Assembly (NCBI GenBank): GCA_039111635.1
Contig: JBCAQO010000003.1
Location: forward strand, 124,001 to 188,000
DNA length: 64,000 bases
Source: Heterobasidion occidentale
Taxonomy: Eukaryota > Basidiomycota > Agaricomycetes > Russulales > Bondarzewiaceae
Direction: 5' to 3'
Below, piece by piece: positions 32,311 through 43,797 of the stretch. The notes under the pieces were generated by a model. That model was not told the origin of the DNA. It saw only the letters and a program-made list of their open reading frames with translations, and ran no database searches. The position numbers were made by a program, and so were the translations under genes. Within the stretch, counting starts at the first letter, position 1, and each line of letters starts with the position of its first letter.

Positions 32311-32401
32311 GATACGTGTCGTCATCATGGAGACTATCGCCAACTTTTCTCTTGCTTTAAGAAGGACAACTACCTCTATGCTTCCCCCTCCCACTGGATG
32401 T

Positions 32402-34408
32402 TCAATCCGACTCATCTTCATCCGCGTCTGTATCATCCCCTCTCTCCACATCTGCATCATTGACATTCGCCGCGCTCACATTCTTCGCAATTAGTCCGTG
32501 TTTCTCTTCTAGGTGTCGTTTCATCAGCCACGGTTTGACTGTCCCTTCACTGCACTTGTCAATGGGGCATATGATATCCTGCTTCGGCTGCGACAGTTTC
32601 AGGCCCGGGAACATCATCGCGAGCTCGTTCAGGCGGTGCTTCTTCGTCTTCAAGTGCTTCGTCACCTCCGAGGGCCTCGTGAAGCCTCCCTTGCAGATAT
32701 GGCACCCGACCCCGTTCGGGTCGTATGGGGTCTGAGGGGGCCGTCTGCGCTTTATGGGGCCCACGCTTGAGGGCGCCGTCGGTGGGGAGGGCGGGACCGG
32801 TGTCTGAGGAGCTTGTTTCTTTCTTTTCGGCTTGGAGGTCGATGGCGCTTTGGAAGTCGTGCCGGATGCCCGAGGCGGGTGTCTTTGCTTTTTCGGCTTG
32901 GAGTTCGATGGCGCCTTAGATGATGAAGTCGTGCCGGATGCCCGAGGCGGCTGTTTCTGCCTTTTCGGCTTCGCAGCTGATGGCACCGTCGACGAGGTGG
33001 ACGAACTGGCTGTCTGTAATGCGTTCGCGACTGAAGAGAGTCGGGCGTCTGTGGGACATGGTACTGCACCGAATGTGGGCGTAGCGGCAGGGAAGGTGAA
33101 GGGCTGGGGCTCCGCGGCACTCGTATAGAGCACTCGATGAGGCTCTCGCCTCCTTGATAGGTAGCTGGGTTGTGGTTGTGCAAAGGACGCACCAAGGCTG
33201 CTCTCGACGGGCATTGAAGGCATCGACCGCAGCAAGAACGGATCATCTCCCTCCGCGCTCGCCATCCATGGCAGGGAAGCGTCGTGAATCGTGGATGGCC
33301 CTGTGATGCTGAAGAGAGGCTGAGGAAAGTGGACTCCATTTCCTGTCGGTATATGCGGCATCGTGTCGAACCGCTGACGGCTCTCTGGCGCTGCACCCCA
33401 TGGCAGCATTGGCATGTCTTGCTGGAAAGAGGGTTGTGCGGCAAATGAGCCGAATGAGAGGGGGAAGGCTTGACCGCTGTACCCAGCAGTCATATACGGT
33501 GCCTGCGTATGATACGGATGCGTCGCTGGCGCCGCGGTCGATGACATCGTGGGCCAAGGCCCTTGGATCAACGACGGGACAGCGACTGGGATTGACTCGG
33601 CAGCGAGGAAATTTTCCCCGCCGCCGAAAGTTCTTGTTGTTTGGTTGTTGTTTCTGAGGGCGTTGCCCTCGGAGGCTTCGTAGGCTGCGGCGAACCTACT
33701 GAAACTTGCTTGTGGCAGCGTTGGTGGAAGGATTCGCTCCACTACGCTCATGCCGTCTTTCCTCCCGCATTTGGAGGTAAACCACCCTGTGGCATCGTCC
33801 TCCGCGTGCCTCTTCCTGTGGTTAGTGGGTGGCGGTGGCACCGCCTCATTAGCTATCGCGAAGGGCCTATGTGGGGGAGGGCACCACAAGTGGTCTGGCC
33901 GCAGAATAAAGTGTCAGTGTCGATGTCTCGCATGCCACAGCGGACGTCGATGGACTTACCCTGCTGGAGGCTCTCAGGCATCATCGCCACCTCGGGCAAA
34001 TATCCATTCCCACCGGGTATGAATGTATCCGTGAAAGGCATTGTACTCAATGTACGCTGAGCGAAGAAGCCTTGGTCATTACAGCAATTAAGATTCGACC
34101 CATTGCTGTTCACTAGAAGGCCATTCTCCTACAGGAGGTCAGATTACTGCTGACTACGCGTTGACCGACGTGAAACATACCTCCAGCATCCGTATCAGAT
34201 CGGCCTCGTCATTCGTTCCTCCGGCTGGGAGCAGCTCCGCGCCCGCGGCGGTAGTTCCGTCCACCGTGTGGGAAATACTCCCGACGTTGGCTGCATCAGG
34301 CAAATCATCAAAGCCGGTCATGTCCAAGGGGCCGTCAGAGTCCAGGAACGGCACCCCATCACGGAGCTCTTGGAACATGGTCTTCATGAGCTCGTCCAAG
34401 TCGAACAT
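32402..34408 (-). CDS. Two-finger C2H2 zinc-finger protein, family copy 3 (intact)
   Basis: Exons, read on the minus strand, are 34408..34181, 34128..33960 and 33894..32402. All phases agree and the product is about 629 residues. It starts MFDLDELMKTMFQELRDGVP, with acidic exon 1 ending EADLIRMLE. Exon 2 holds ENGLLVNSNG; exon 3 begins DHLWCPPPHRP. Four linker repeats follow (PSAAKPKRQKQPPRAS, PSNSKPKKQRHPPRAS, PSTSKPKRKKQAP, PSSVGPIKRRRPPQ). Then come finger 1 (CHICKGGF..KH-x5-H), finger 2 (CPIDKC..RH-x4-KH) and an acidic tail ending DADEDESD. This is the only family copy with no visible lesion. It is probably a nuclear DNA-binding regulator; two fingers plus basic linker repeats could bind DNA. 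The upstream palindrome and intron-2 GTGGCAT hint at a shared control element. Confidence 0.8.
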
Positions 34409-35130
34409 GGTTATCGAGGGTTGGTAGGATTGAAGTTTTGAAGTGGTCAGGCGGTAGCGATGAGATGGTGAATTGTCTCATTGTCCTTCTCCCGCCCGCT
34501 CTTATATATTCACCTTGACCGTGCATAGACAAAGGAACGCATACACCCTCAATCTACACGCGGCCAGCGGGAACGACTGCGCGATCGACGAAGCCTCACC
34601 GGCGCTTTGTGCTGGTGAGTGTGGCAGAGAAACGTGGCGCCCTATCACGAACAAATCGAGACTTCATTTTGGGTCGCCAGGTCTGGTCAGAGCTAATTAT
34701 GATCGCTCGATTGCGAATTTCGGGCTGTGGACAATGATACTAGTCTTGATTCCCGCCGCAGCCTGCTCTACTCCGGGGTGTGGCGGTTCATATCTAAGAG
34801 ACCACGCGATTTTGGTCTGTGCATTGGCTGATTGGAACCGGGGCGTTACATCTCGATCATTGTCGCGGTTGTCTGGTGGCACCAAGGCTTGCCTTGCTTT
34901 CTTTCACGCGTCTGATCCGGGCTGCTCTTTTCGATCACTCGTGAGTTTGGCCGCGCAGTCAGAGATTGAGGTGGCATCTCGAGAAATGCCACATCGAGCT
35001 CTGTCTTTGTTGAAGCTGTTCTTCATTCAAATTCGTCGTTCTGATGCCTCGATGACCCGGAACCAAACGTGGCCGCTGCTTTTTCTAGATCAATCACTAT
35101 TCAAGATGCGTAGTGAGTGGTGTTCAAATT
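34409..35130 (-). promoter_or_regulatory. Conserved upstream region of C2H2 gene 3
   Basis: This is the reference copy of the region shared by all four C2H2 genes. Blocks in order away from the gene: cttatatatt TATA-like (about 34,500), gacaaaggaacgcatacacc (34,528), ggtgagtgtggcagag (34,615), gcgaatttcgggctgtggaca (34,712), cacgcgtctgatcc (34,905), the palindrome (34,968) and gatgcctcgatgacccgga (35,043). No gene lies within it. Confidence 0.55.
34968..34995. promoter_or_regulatory. Palindrome with 8-nt spacer upstream of C2H2 gene 3
   Basis: Arms gaggtggcat and atgccacatc (9 of 10 pairs) flank the spacer ctcgagaa, which itself holds the palindrome ctcgag. It lies 560 nt from the start codon. 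Equivalent elements occur upstream of copies 1 and 2; copy 4 has lost it. Confidence 0.5.
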
Positions 35131-35854
35131 TTATTCGATAGAGGGGCGTTTGAGGAGAGCGTAGGGCGCGTGAGTAGTAAGCAGTTGCATGTGAGGGTTT
35201 GTTGATATGCTGATCGCGAGCCTGATCTATATGTGTGCGTCTTGATACTGTTCTATTTTCTATCCGGCGTGGACGCTACTTATGCTGATCACTCTGCACC
35301 AGGGCAACGCCCAAGACGTGTCAGTGCAAATATTGCACTAATTTTGATGTGTATTGACTTCTCGTTGCTGCGAATTAGAAGATTGTCGCCTTGTGGCACG
35401 ACAGACTGCGATCTCTTACAAAGTGCGCGTTACAGACCGTTGGTCGCCTAGTATCAATACTGCCACTGCATCAAGGCCCCGTTCTCCCTGTATCCACAGC
35501 GCCACAATTTAGTGGCTCTTGAACGAGATGGATGATGGAGTGTCCTTTCGAGCCGACATTCGAAGTCTTCATTTCTGCCAAGGATAGTAGTGCACAGTTT
35601 CATTTGTTCTGCGTGCGTAGAGTGGTTCCTCGCTCTAGCCTGTCCAGCGCGTTTGTCGTGCGCGTGAAGTACTGAGCAGATTGAGATGGATCGAGTCAGT
35701 CAAAAACCTGCCACAAGAGGAGTTGAGTGTGTGTCGAGCGCTCAGCGAATACTCGGAGGGACCCCGGAACATACCGGCTGTGATAACGGCATCAGCTCAT
35801 TCCTCCATTGTCCTCCACTTGACCTCCTCGAGTCCGTTCCCGCCTTCGAGAGCG
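35131..35854. other. Intergenic region upstream of the TFIIIA-like gene
   Basis: No supported gene. It separates the duplicated accessory part from the core genes that follow. The open frames at 35,681-35,850 are upstream extensions of the TFIIIA-like frame without protein-like content. Confidence 0.35.
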
Positions 35855-37830
35855 ATGGCGACGTCTGCAACGGCTGCGGCGCCCACCACGACCATCCTCG
35901 GGAAGCGCAAAGCGACACAGTCGTACATCGTCCACCTCTCCGCCTCCGATGTCGATCCTGACATGAACACCGACACGAACACACATCTCCACACAGATGG
36001 CGACGCCGAGTCTTCGTATGCGCCTGATGCCGCTGCGAGACCATTTGTGTCTAAGAATGGGCGACAGAATGCGCGGAGGACTGCGATGGGGGGTGAGAGA
36101 GCGTATCGATGTGCGTTCGAAGGGTGCGACAAGGCGTACACGAAGCCGTCGCGTCTCGCTGAGCACGCGCACTCGCATACCGGACATGTACGTTCCCTCT
36201 CTTTTATTATTGCTCTCTTATCTCGTTTTCTCCTTTCCCACTTTCTTTGACTTTGCCCAATCCTTGGATTGTCGCGTCACTCCTGCTCTGGAATTTCGCT
36301 GATAGCGTGCGTCTAGCGCCTATAAATATGCCCCTCTTGCCCCAAATCGTACCTCCGCGATACCCATCTCGCCGCACATGCGTGCACGCACCTCCCCACT
36401 TCTGCGCGCCCACTCGCGCGCGCTAAAGTGGAATGCGAAAAGCGTTTTTGGACACAGCAGCACCTGAACGCGCACGTCGAGGTCATTCACAGGGGTCTGA
36501 AGGGCTACGAGGTGCGTGCTTCTCCTTGTGTCTCATAGTTTTTTTGTATCATTGAATCAGACAAAAATGATATGCGGCACTTCGTTAGTCTGAGGTATGC
36601 CCTGCCGCCTTTGCAAGGCACCATCAACTCCGCGCACGCACTGCCGCCGAGCACGCGTCTCCCGGCAGTAAGTCATATCTGTGCACGCACGGCGGGTGCA
36701 CAAAGTCGTTCGCGACCGCACAGAAACTACGTGCGCACGCGAAGGTACACGACGGTCAGTAGTCACCGCGTCATCCCCCTTCTAGAGCCCCGGACAAGAA
36801 TCTAACACATCCACCCTGTATGCGTGTAGAGAAGAGATACACGTGCGTGCATCCTGGGTGTCTCGCTCCCGTCGCGCTGGCCGTGCTCTCTTCCGATCCA
36901 GCTTTGCCTCAGCCGGCAGCGGAGCCGGCTTACTTCCCTACCTGGACCGCGCTCCAGCACCATATCCGCACGGCGCATCCGCCGACGTGTCCGCGTGCCT
37001 CCTGTGATGGGCGCACATTTGCGTCGCACGCAGCGCTCAGGGCGCATCTGAAGGTGCACGCGGATGCAGATGTGGAGGCTGGAGAGGATAGAGACATAGA
37101 GACGCGGGAGAGCGGAGAACAGGACAGCGGCGACGAGGAGGAGAACCGGCCGAGAAAGCGACGGCGCGGGGGCGAGCTCGGGAGAGACTGGAAATGCGAG
37201 GAGGACGGGTGCGGGAAGGACTTCAAGTCTGTGCGCCTCTTTTTCTCTCTTTATTCACGATCATTTTCTCATTTTTCGTTACTCTGTGCATACATGCTGA
37301 CTTTCTCCGACGCACAGAAAAAGGCGCTCACGACGCACCACACCATCACGCACCTCGGCAGGCGCGACTTTGTGTGCCCCGAAATCGGGTGCGCGCGCGC
37401 GTTCGGATACAAGCACATACTGCAGCGGCATGTCGCGCGCGTGCATGTTGCTAGGCGTGAGCAGGGAGAGGTCGGCGATGCAGATGCGGATGAGGAATGC
37501 AGCGACGCAGACGGAGCGCAGGGAGGACCCAGCGGCATCGACGCGATGACCGGTCGCTTGTATGCACAGCGCGCGGCCGCTGGGGATTCTGGGACTGCTG
37601 GCGCTGGTATTGCCAGATTGCGCCAGCTCCGGTGCCCATACCCGGACCTGACAGACTTCTCGTCGTCGTCGTCGTCTTCGCAGCCCCTGCAGGCGGCGTG
37701 CGAGTACGTGTTTGGGCGCGCGTACGATCTGCGCAGGCATATGGGGGCGGTACATGGGGTCGTGCTGGAAAAGGAGGCTGTGGGTGCGTGGGCGAGGCGC
37801 GTCAGGGCCGGGCTCGCGAGGGGCAGTTGA
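35855..37830 (+). CDS. TFIIIA-like multi-C2H2 zinc-finger protein
   Basis: Likely exons 35855..36187, 36317..36511, 36589..36754, 36830..37230 and 37318..37830 (about 535 residues). The start is MATSATAAAPTTT; finger 1 is YRCAFEGCDKAYTKPSRLAEH. Next come CPSCPKSYLRDTHLAAH, CEKRFWTQQHLNAHVEVIH, a finger with AFARHHQLRA, CTHGGCTKSFATAQKLRAHAKVH, YTCVHPGCL..WTALQHHIRTAH, CPRASCDGRTFASHAALRAH, CEEDGCGKDF..THH, VCPEIGCARAFGYKHILQRH and CEYVFGRAYDLRRH. About nine fingers of this type fit transcription factor IIIA, which binds the 5S rRNA gene and 5S RNA. Two oddities: with the best splice choice, TAA (36,323-36,325) falls in the linker between fingers 1 and 2. The finger spanning the exon 2/3 junction also lacks a first Cys. 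Either an intron model is wrong or the gene is damaged. Confidence 0.7.
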
Positions 37831-38585
37831 AGTCTCGCAGACGATGTGAGTCCCCGGTGGTGCTTGGAGCCCCGCTGGATTATGTCTCTCGGTTTGTTTT
37901 GGTTTGTTTTATATGTTATCGTTACGCTATCTATCGGTTTTGTTTGCTGTCGATATCATGCTGTCCGTTGATCAGGCGTATTGTGCATTCTGGTTCCTTG
38001 CGGCTCGGACAGGACACGGCGACACGCATCGCTGTTCCCGCTGATGATAGTTTCTGATTTTTCAGCCAGTTGGTTCAGCTAGTTGGTCGAAAAAAATTAC
38101 CATCTGAATCGTGTCTGGGAGGCACCCAATAGATAAAAATTCCAGCTACTGATAGACGCGTTAAGTCTCCCTGAGCGAGCAACCTGTTGGTCATAAAAAT
38201 ATGGATTTTGTCATAGCATTGTTATTCTTAAAAAACTCTTGCATGGGGACGTACAATACCTCACACTTTGAATGAAGACTCGAGAAAGTAGGCTCTCCGA
38301 AGCTGATCATTGCCAGGAACATACATGCTCCAGAGCATACTTCCCTATCTGACACCGAGTTCAGAAGAAGATTTTCGATAAATCGAACCTGTGAAGAAGA
38401 CAGCTGGATTCGGTAAGTACACGGCGACTATAAGTCGATCGTTATCGGCGAGAGCGATGTTGTTTACCTCGTATCGAGCGGACGAGAAGAACCACATTGG
38501 TCGAGACGTCAAGAACCCGCAGCAGAGTTTCATCACGTATACATTGTCAAACCATCGCATTACTTGATACATGGCGCCAACCAAC
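37831..38585. other. Convergent intergenic region
   Basis: The space between the 3 prime ends of the TFIIIA-like gene (+) and the proteasome gene (-). It contains T-rich stretches that could serve 3 prime end formation. No gene is seen. Confidence 0.35.
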
Positions 38586-39414
38586 CTACAACTCGATTTC
38601 ACGAACCCCATTTTTGTCGACTATCTTCACTTTATATTTCCCTGGAGCGACGACGAGTCTCCGCGATGTCTCGTCAATTGCCCGCTTGAGCGTCGCAAGG
38701 CCCTCCTCGAGGGATGCGTTGGGGTCGTGATATCTACGTGAATAGAAAGAGTATATCAGATTGATTAGAATGGGAGATGGGTCAGTCGATCATGACATCC
38801 TCTACGGTGACGACTAGACGCATCATGGAATCATGAACAATTTCAATGTCGGCGGCCAGAGCAACAGTGCTCGGAAGAATCGGTTATGGAGATGGGTATG
38901 GAAAGAAACTCACTTGTCAAACAAACCAAGGGTGAAATAGCTGCCATACCCATGAGCTGCGAATGGGACGGACGCAAGCGTGCCCAAGTAATCCATCCAG
39001 TACAGCTGGGGCTTGTCGTCTGCGGTGTCGTATCCCCCCAGTAAAATGCTGACATTATAAGGGTGACGCGAACGGAGAGAATCAGCTAGCGCGCGTCGGA
39101 TCCACGCAGCGGCGGACTGGGGACGGAGGGGGTAGAGGTTGCGGATGTGGTACAATCGGAGATTGCGCTCGACGTATTCGGCAAACTGCACAGTGTCGCC
39201 TGTTATAGCAGCGGAAGCGGTAGGTTAAATTTTACTTTTCGTGGTGAAGGGGAAGTCACGCACCTGGTTCACCAGAGTAGGCCATGAGGAGGTGTGGGCT
39301 GAGCGTCTTGATCTTGTCCTCGTCTACTTTCATCTTAACGATGGAGCGCGCAGCGGTGGTGTCTGCGGCAATAATGACATAGTCCTTGCCTGTGAGAGCG
39401 AACGAGCAGTCCAT
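38586..39414 (-). CDS. PRE1: Proteasome subunit beta type-2 (20S core beta-4 position)
   Basis: Three exons on the minus strand: 39414..39264, 39199..38914 and 38733..38586, giving 194 residues with all splice phases consistent. It starts MDCSFALTGKDYVIIAADTT. Next come DEDKIKTLSPHLLMAYSGEP, DTVQFAEYVERNLRLY, YNVSILLGGYD, YWMDYLGTLASVPFAAHGYG, GLFDKYHDPNASLEEGLA and the end GVREIEL. These match eukaryotic beta-4 subunits (yeast Pre1, human PSMB2), which sit in the inner ring of the 20S core and lack the catalytic N-terminal Thr; here too there is no processed Thr. Length is close to the usual 195-205. It is a core housekeeping gene, undamaged. Confidence 0.93.
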
Positions 39415-40427
39415 CGTGCGCGGTGATTGTGGTGGTCGTGGTTGTGGTCGTGAATTCGAGCTGCATACGCGTCGTCTCTGGCTCGGTCACGCGATCACAA
39501 CACGTCACGCCTCCTCCGCTGACAAGTTCCGCTCGACTTTCTCACTGGCGACCATGTCTCCACGTTCCCCCTCATAATCTGTACTTTCAAAGATCATCAT
39601 CGCTGCACACATGCAACTCTCACCACCCAACGGAAAGGCTATTCATATCCGCACTCTTGACGCCTTAAACCCCTCGAACATTGTGGGAAAGGCCGTTCAA
39701 ACCCTCTTGTCTCGTCAAGACTACCTCGCAATCATATACATTGCTGGAATGTTCTCAACGCTGTTGATTGACGCAAAATTTTCTGCTGGTAGAGACAGTC
39801 ATGATTCCAACTATCTCTGGTGAGTTCATTTTTCCTGATGTACTGTTCAGCATTGCTTTCATAGCACAAGGTTTGAAGGCACTCAATGACATACCGAAGC
39901 TATTCTCATGAGTGCAACTACTGAATGGCTGCTCGTTTTACGCAATCGTAAATCGAATTATATTCTCAATTGAAAATTGCTCTACAATTTGCGCCGATGC
40001 ACATTAGCTCCAAGTGGAAAACCATGACCTCATATCTTGTTCTCTTTCTTCTTGTACCACTCGCAGAGAGAACCCGGATTATTTGGCCTGATTTTTGAGA
40101 AGACATCAGCAAGTCACGTATGTTTCATTGGGACATGAAGCTAAGGAAGGCACGTATGCATCTTTGAAATCGCTCGGGAAGGCACACTAGGACTGCGTAC
40201 ACCAGGCGTTTTCACCACTATGACCTCAAATTACTCGTCGATATTCTGGCGTGGTATGTTTCTGGAATGGAAGCTCACTATGCTGGCTATGTGGTGAAGT
40301 TGGATTTTCCCTGTCGGTGCTGGCCCGAGTACTTTACAGTATCGTTTTGGACCGCGAGAGGATTTATCAATACAGACCATCTTGATTGGAGCTGAGCAGC
40401 CATGCGGGATGGGTAGCGACTTCTCTT
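39415..40427. other. Intergenic region with one small uncertain open frame
   Basis: A 70-codon frame on the plus strand (39,611-39,823) starts MQLSPPNGKAIHIRTLDALN and ends at a TGA that could instead be read as a TG/GTGAGTTC donor. It is divergent from the proteasome gene. I do not recognise it. If it is the first exon of a gene, I found no convincing second exon. The remainder (39,830-40,430) is AT-rich and looks non-coding. Confidence 0.3.
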
Positions 40428-43255
40428 TCAGAATCTGTAGACGGCAAAGGTCGTCGGGAGTCCAAAGGATTCATTACCTCCGCACCATGAACGGCACAAA
40501 TACACAGAATGTGTGTTGCCCCTAACTCTCTTTGTCTTCGTGTGAATGCTTATACGAGTTCTGATGTTCATCTCGTCTCCAGTCTCGTACATAGGCTCCT
40601 TCCAGCGCTGTGATGCCCTCAACAAATCCGCCCAAACGCTCTCGCTTTTATGAGTGATCGGCGCATAGATTTCGCTCGTCAAGCCTGAACACCAGATGTC
40701 ATATGCAGTGAACCCCCTTCTCGACTCCCTGTCCTCTTGATGATGAGACTCTGAGGTAGGCGGCTGGCATGGGCCCGTTAACGTCGGTTTCGTTGTCAAA
40801 GCGGTATCTGGTCCCGATGGAGTTCTCTTCGAAGCCTTTGACTTCTCCTTTTGAGCCAAAGGAGACAGAGGGATCTGGCTCTGAGACACGTTGTGCGACC
40901 TGCGAATGCGAAAATGATCCGGATGATGGGCACATTCGCGTCTCCCTCATTGAAAATCCCAAGGTCGTATGGATCCATGCCGTCCAGCAGCGACGGATTG
41001 ATCGTCGTCGAGTAACGATCGTCGTTTTTGAACTGAAACAGGATCACGCCCACGTTATCGGGCTTCATCACACTCCCTTTGAACATGAACGGCACAAACG
41101 CATCAATCCCGGCCTGCGAAGTAGCGCAGAGCGCGCCGATGCCACGACTAGCCAGATACAGCAGGTATTCGCGCCGCAGAAGCGACCGATCGTGTACTTT
41201 GATGAAGTGGTTGAAATGCATCTTCGCCATAGCAAAGGTCTCTTTGAGTGGATGGTCCTTTTCTTCGTCGGATTGAAGACAGATGGACCGCAGATAGAAC
41301 GTCCTCGTGGAGAATGTCCTTCCCTGCACCTCTTGAGCTCTGTGTGTCCTCCGGCGTAAGCCCTGGCAGTACGAAGAGTTCCTTGAGGAATCCGCAAACA
41401 GATATCACGCGATTACACGCCGCGATGGAATTGCTGTTCATCTCTGTGTGCAGATCCAGCTTCTGGGTAGTAGAGTTTTTTGAATGATGTCCTGACTGCA
41501 TTGTCCCTGGCAAGGGTCAGAAGGAGGAGCGCAACAAGCTTTCCTCGATCGCCCTGATGAACAGAAAACCTGCTCAGAATAGATTGGAGCGCCTTGGGGG
41601 CGTCGAAATCATCCCATCCCATCACAGAAAATGCACCCTCCGCCAGAATCGGCTCGGATGGACAGATCGTTTCCATCGTGCGAAAGCCACTCTCGATTTT
41701 CAGTGGCACGCGCATGTGGCCTTCAATCTGCTTCTGCTGCTGCTCCAGACTTTCGTATGTGTTAGAGATGAACTCGAGCGGAAACCTGTGAGACAAGCAT
41801 GCAAGCTCTTGTTCCGGGGTGAGGGGCTTTTCTTTGAAATACGACGCTCTGATCGAACACTGAGCGGCAAAAGAGACGATGAAATATCTTATTCTGGCAA
41901 GGCCCTCTTTGCTGATATCTTTGTACCTTGAAATAGTGGCACTGCCTTTGGGATAGTAGCGTGTAGCAAACCTACAACCAGGGCTGTTAGATACTGGAAA
42001 CCACATTGGTTGAGAACATGCATAGATGAGCATCGGTGGCGACCTTCTCGAGCGTCCAAGCATCGTTCCAGTTGATTATCTTGGCAAACTGGTCGAAGCC
42101 AAGATCGGTATAAGGGGCGGTTGAGCGTGGAGATACACTCTCATTATGAATGAACCCATTCTCCTCTTTCATCAAAGTGAACTGCTGCGGATGCGCCTGC
42201 TTAGACAAGAAGAGCGTGAATAGTGCAACAGAAACCTGCCCAGATGACACAGAGCGGAGAGCATCACGCAGTTCCCAGAAGCTAGACCATGACGACGACG
42301 AGTTATGATCTTGGACAAGCGTCTGGGCCTCATCGAAGACAATTATGAAGACAGGCCCTCGGTGGCTTTGATTTTTTTTCGACGGACAGATAGAGGTGAT
42401 GAGCGCTAAGGCGGTATCACGAACAGCCTCTGTCTCCCTTCCTAAGCGAACGTGAGGCAATATCGCCACTTCGATTCGGTTTCCACGCACCTTCTGGCAT
42501 CACAAGCCTGAGTTGCTTAGCTGTGGAATCATCATTCTTTGATGCTTTCTGTGACTCCACCTGATCCTCTAACTGGGTACCAGTAAGATAGGGGTGATGG
42601 AACAACTCGCAGGCTCTCTCACCTTCTGGGCAAACGACGTGACATCGTTGTAGAATTTGACCCTCTTGGTCCCTGCGAGCGCATAGTCTGACCCTTCGTC
42701 ATGTACTCTCTTAATCTCGTCGCAATCGTAGACTCGTCGGCGCCCTCCCGGTACAGGTCGTCTACGACCTCCTTCGTTCTGTCGAAAAGGGCTTTCAAAA
42801 ACGCACGCACTCGGAAGAAAGCCAGGGCTTGTCTGGTGACGCGCTTGGACCAATAAACATGCAACGAATCGTCAGACGCAGGAAACCCTGGAACAAAGCA
42901 AGCATGCGCGTCATTGTAAGCATTCGAAGCGTACCTCCGGCTGTCGGTTTCATGAGATTCATTGGGATCACAAAATGCGTCTTCGACAACTCATCAATCA
43001 GCCTCGATTTGCCCATGCCCGAAGACTGAATTATAGAGGCGTATTGTGTGTAGGAGGATTGTGCACCGTCATAATGGCTCTGGTGGTGAACAATGTATCA
43101 CCAAAGCGCTTCATGTGCATTGCCTCGGAATGTCCGCCGCCAGCCAAGTTCCGTGACTGTTTCAAAGTAAGACACAACGCGTCTGTGCGGGGGAAGGGGG
43201 ACGACGACTCGCCTTTTTCGCTCAAAGCACGAGGAACAACACTGTTGTCGTCCAT
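40428..43255 (-). CDS. P-loop ATPase of a basidiomycete-type family (function unknown)
   Basis: Many exons on the minus strand. An exon near 43.1 kb gives AGGGHSEAMHMKRFGDTLF. The next gives the Walker A motif SSGMGKSRLIDELSKTHF (about 43,000). LRVRAFLKALF-like and KRVKFYNDVTSFAQKV pieces follow. Walker B is FIIVFDEAQTL (about 42,330). Then come FAKIINWNDAWTLEKVATDAH, SHRFPLEFISNTYESLEQQQ, LARIRYFIVSFAAQCSIRAS, GALCATSQAGIDAFVPFMF, GVILFQFKND..Y, MDPYDLGIF and a tail with AYDIWCSGLTSEIYAPITH. The Walker A and DEAQ pair mark a nucleotide-dependent motor or switch. Similar genes are common and multicopy in mushroom genomes. Exon joins are tentative, and frame changes not explained by clear splice sites occur near 41.3 kb. 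A C-terminal fragment of a second member lies at 62.4-63.0 kb. Confidence 0.55.
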
Positions 43256-43371
43256 ATCATAATTAGTATATAGTAATCTGTCTTCGTTCAGCTATATGTC
43301 ATGTAAGTGAAGCGTCCTAGGCAATCGCCGTCTTCTAAAAACTCACGCCATAAGATCTCTAGCAGATATTG

Positions 43372-43797
43372 TCAGTCGTCGTCGATGGTGGGCGAGAAGA
43401 CAGGTAAAGACGCACCTAGATCTCTGATACTTTCAAACGACTGCTTCTTCCAGCAATCGTCCAACATGGCCCTGAGCTGCGGGTATTCTACAAGTAGTTG
43501 GTAGATGCGGCCCAAATAGGCCTCGTCGAGCGGGTCCTGGTACCAGTTCTGGCATTTTTCAAGAATTGTTGAGAGGAAGAGCATCGTGGGGGGACACAGA
43601 GTCCCGTGCCGAAACATAATGTAATGTGTTTCAAAACGGCGTTCGTCCATCTTTTTATGAGAATGGGCGAAGACCTCATCGTCTAAATGAGCAAGCGATG
43701 GGGTAGCCATCAATGGCGATTCAGGACCGCTCAAGGGGGCCCTGCCTGTTGATATCGATAAAAGAGGATCGGGAGGCCCGAGGAACACCGTCGGCAA
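43372..43797 (-). CDS. Possible 5 prime exon or small gene upstream of the P-loop ATPase
   Basis: An open frame of 141 codons contains SHKKMDERRFETHYIMFRHG, LFLSTILEKCQNWYQDPLDE and YPQLRAMLDDCWKKQSFESI. It has the composition of a real helical protein and runs in the same direction as the P-loop gene. It may be that gene's N-terminal domain, with an intron at 43,256-43,400, or a separate small gene. Further leftover frames at 43,852-44,274 on the same strand could be more 5 prime exons. I do not recognise the family. Confidence 0.4.
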   Translation of the reverse strand: MPTVFLGPPDPLLSISTGRAPLSGPESPLMATPSLAHLDDEVFAHSHKKMDERRFETHYIMFRHGTLCPPTMLFLSTILEKCQNWYQDPLDEAYLGRIYQLLVEYPQLRAMLDDCWKKQSFESIRDLGASLPVFSPTIDDD

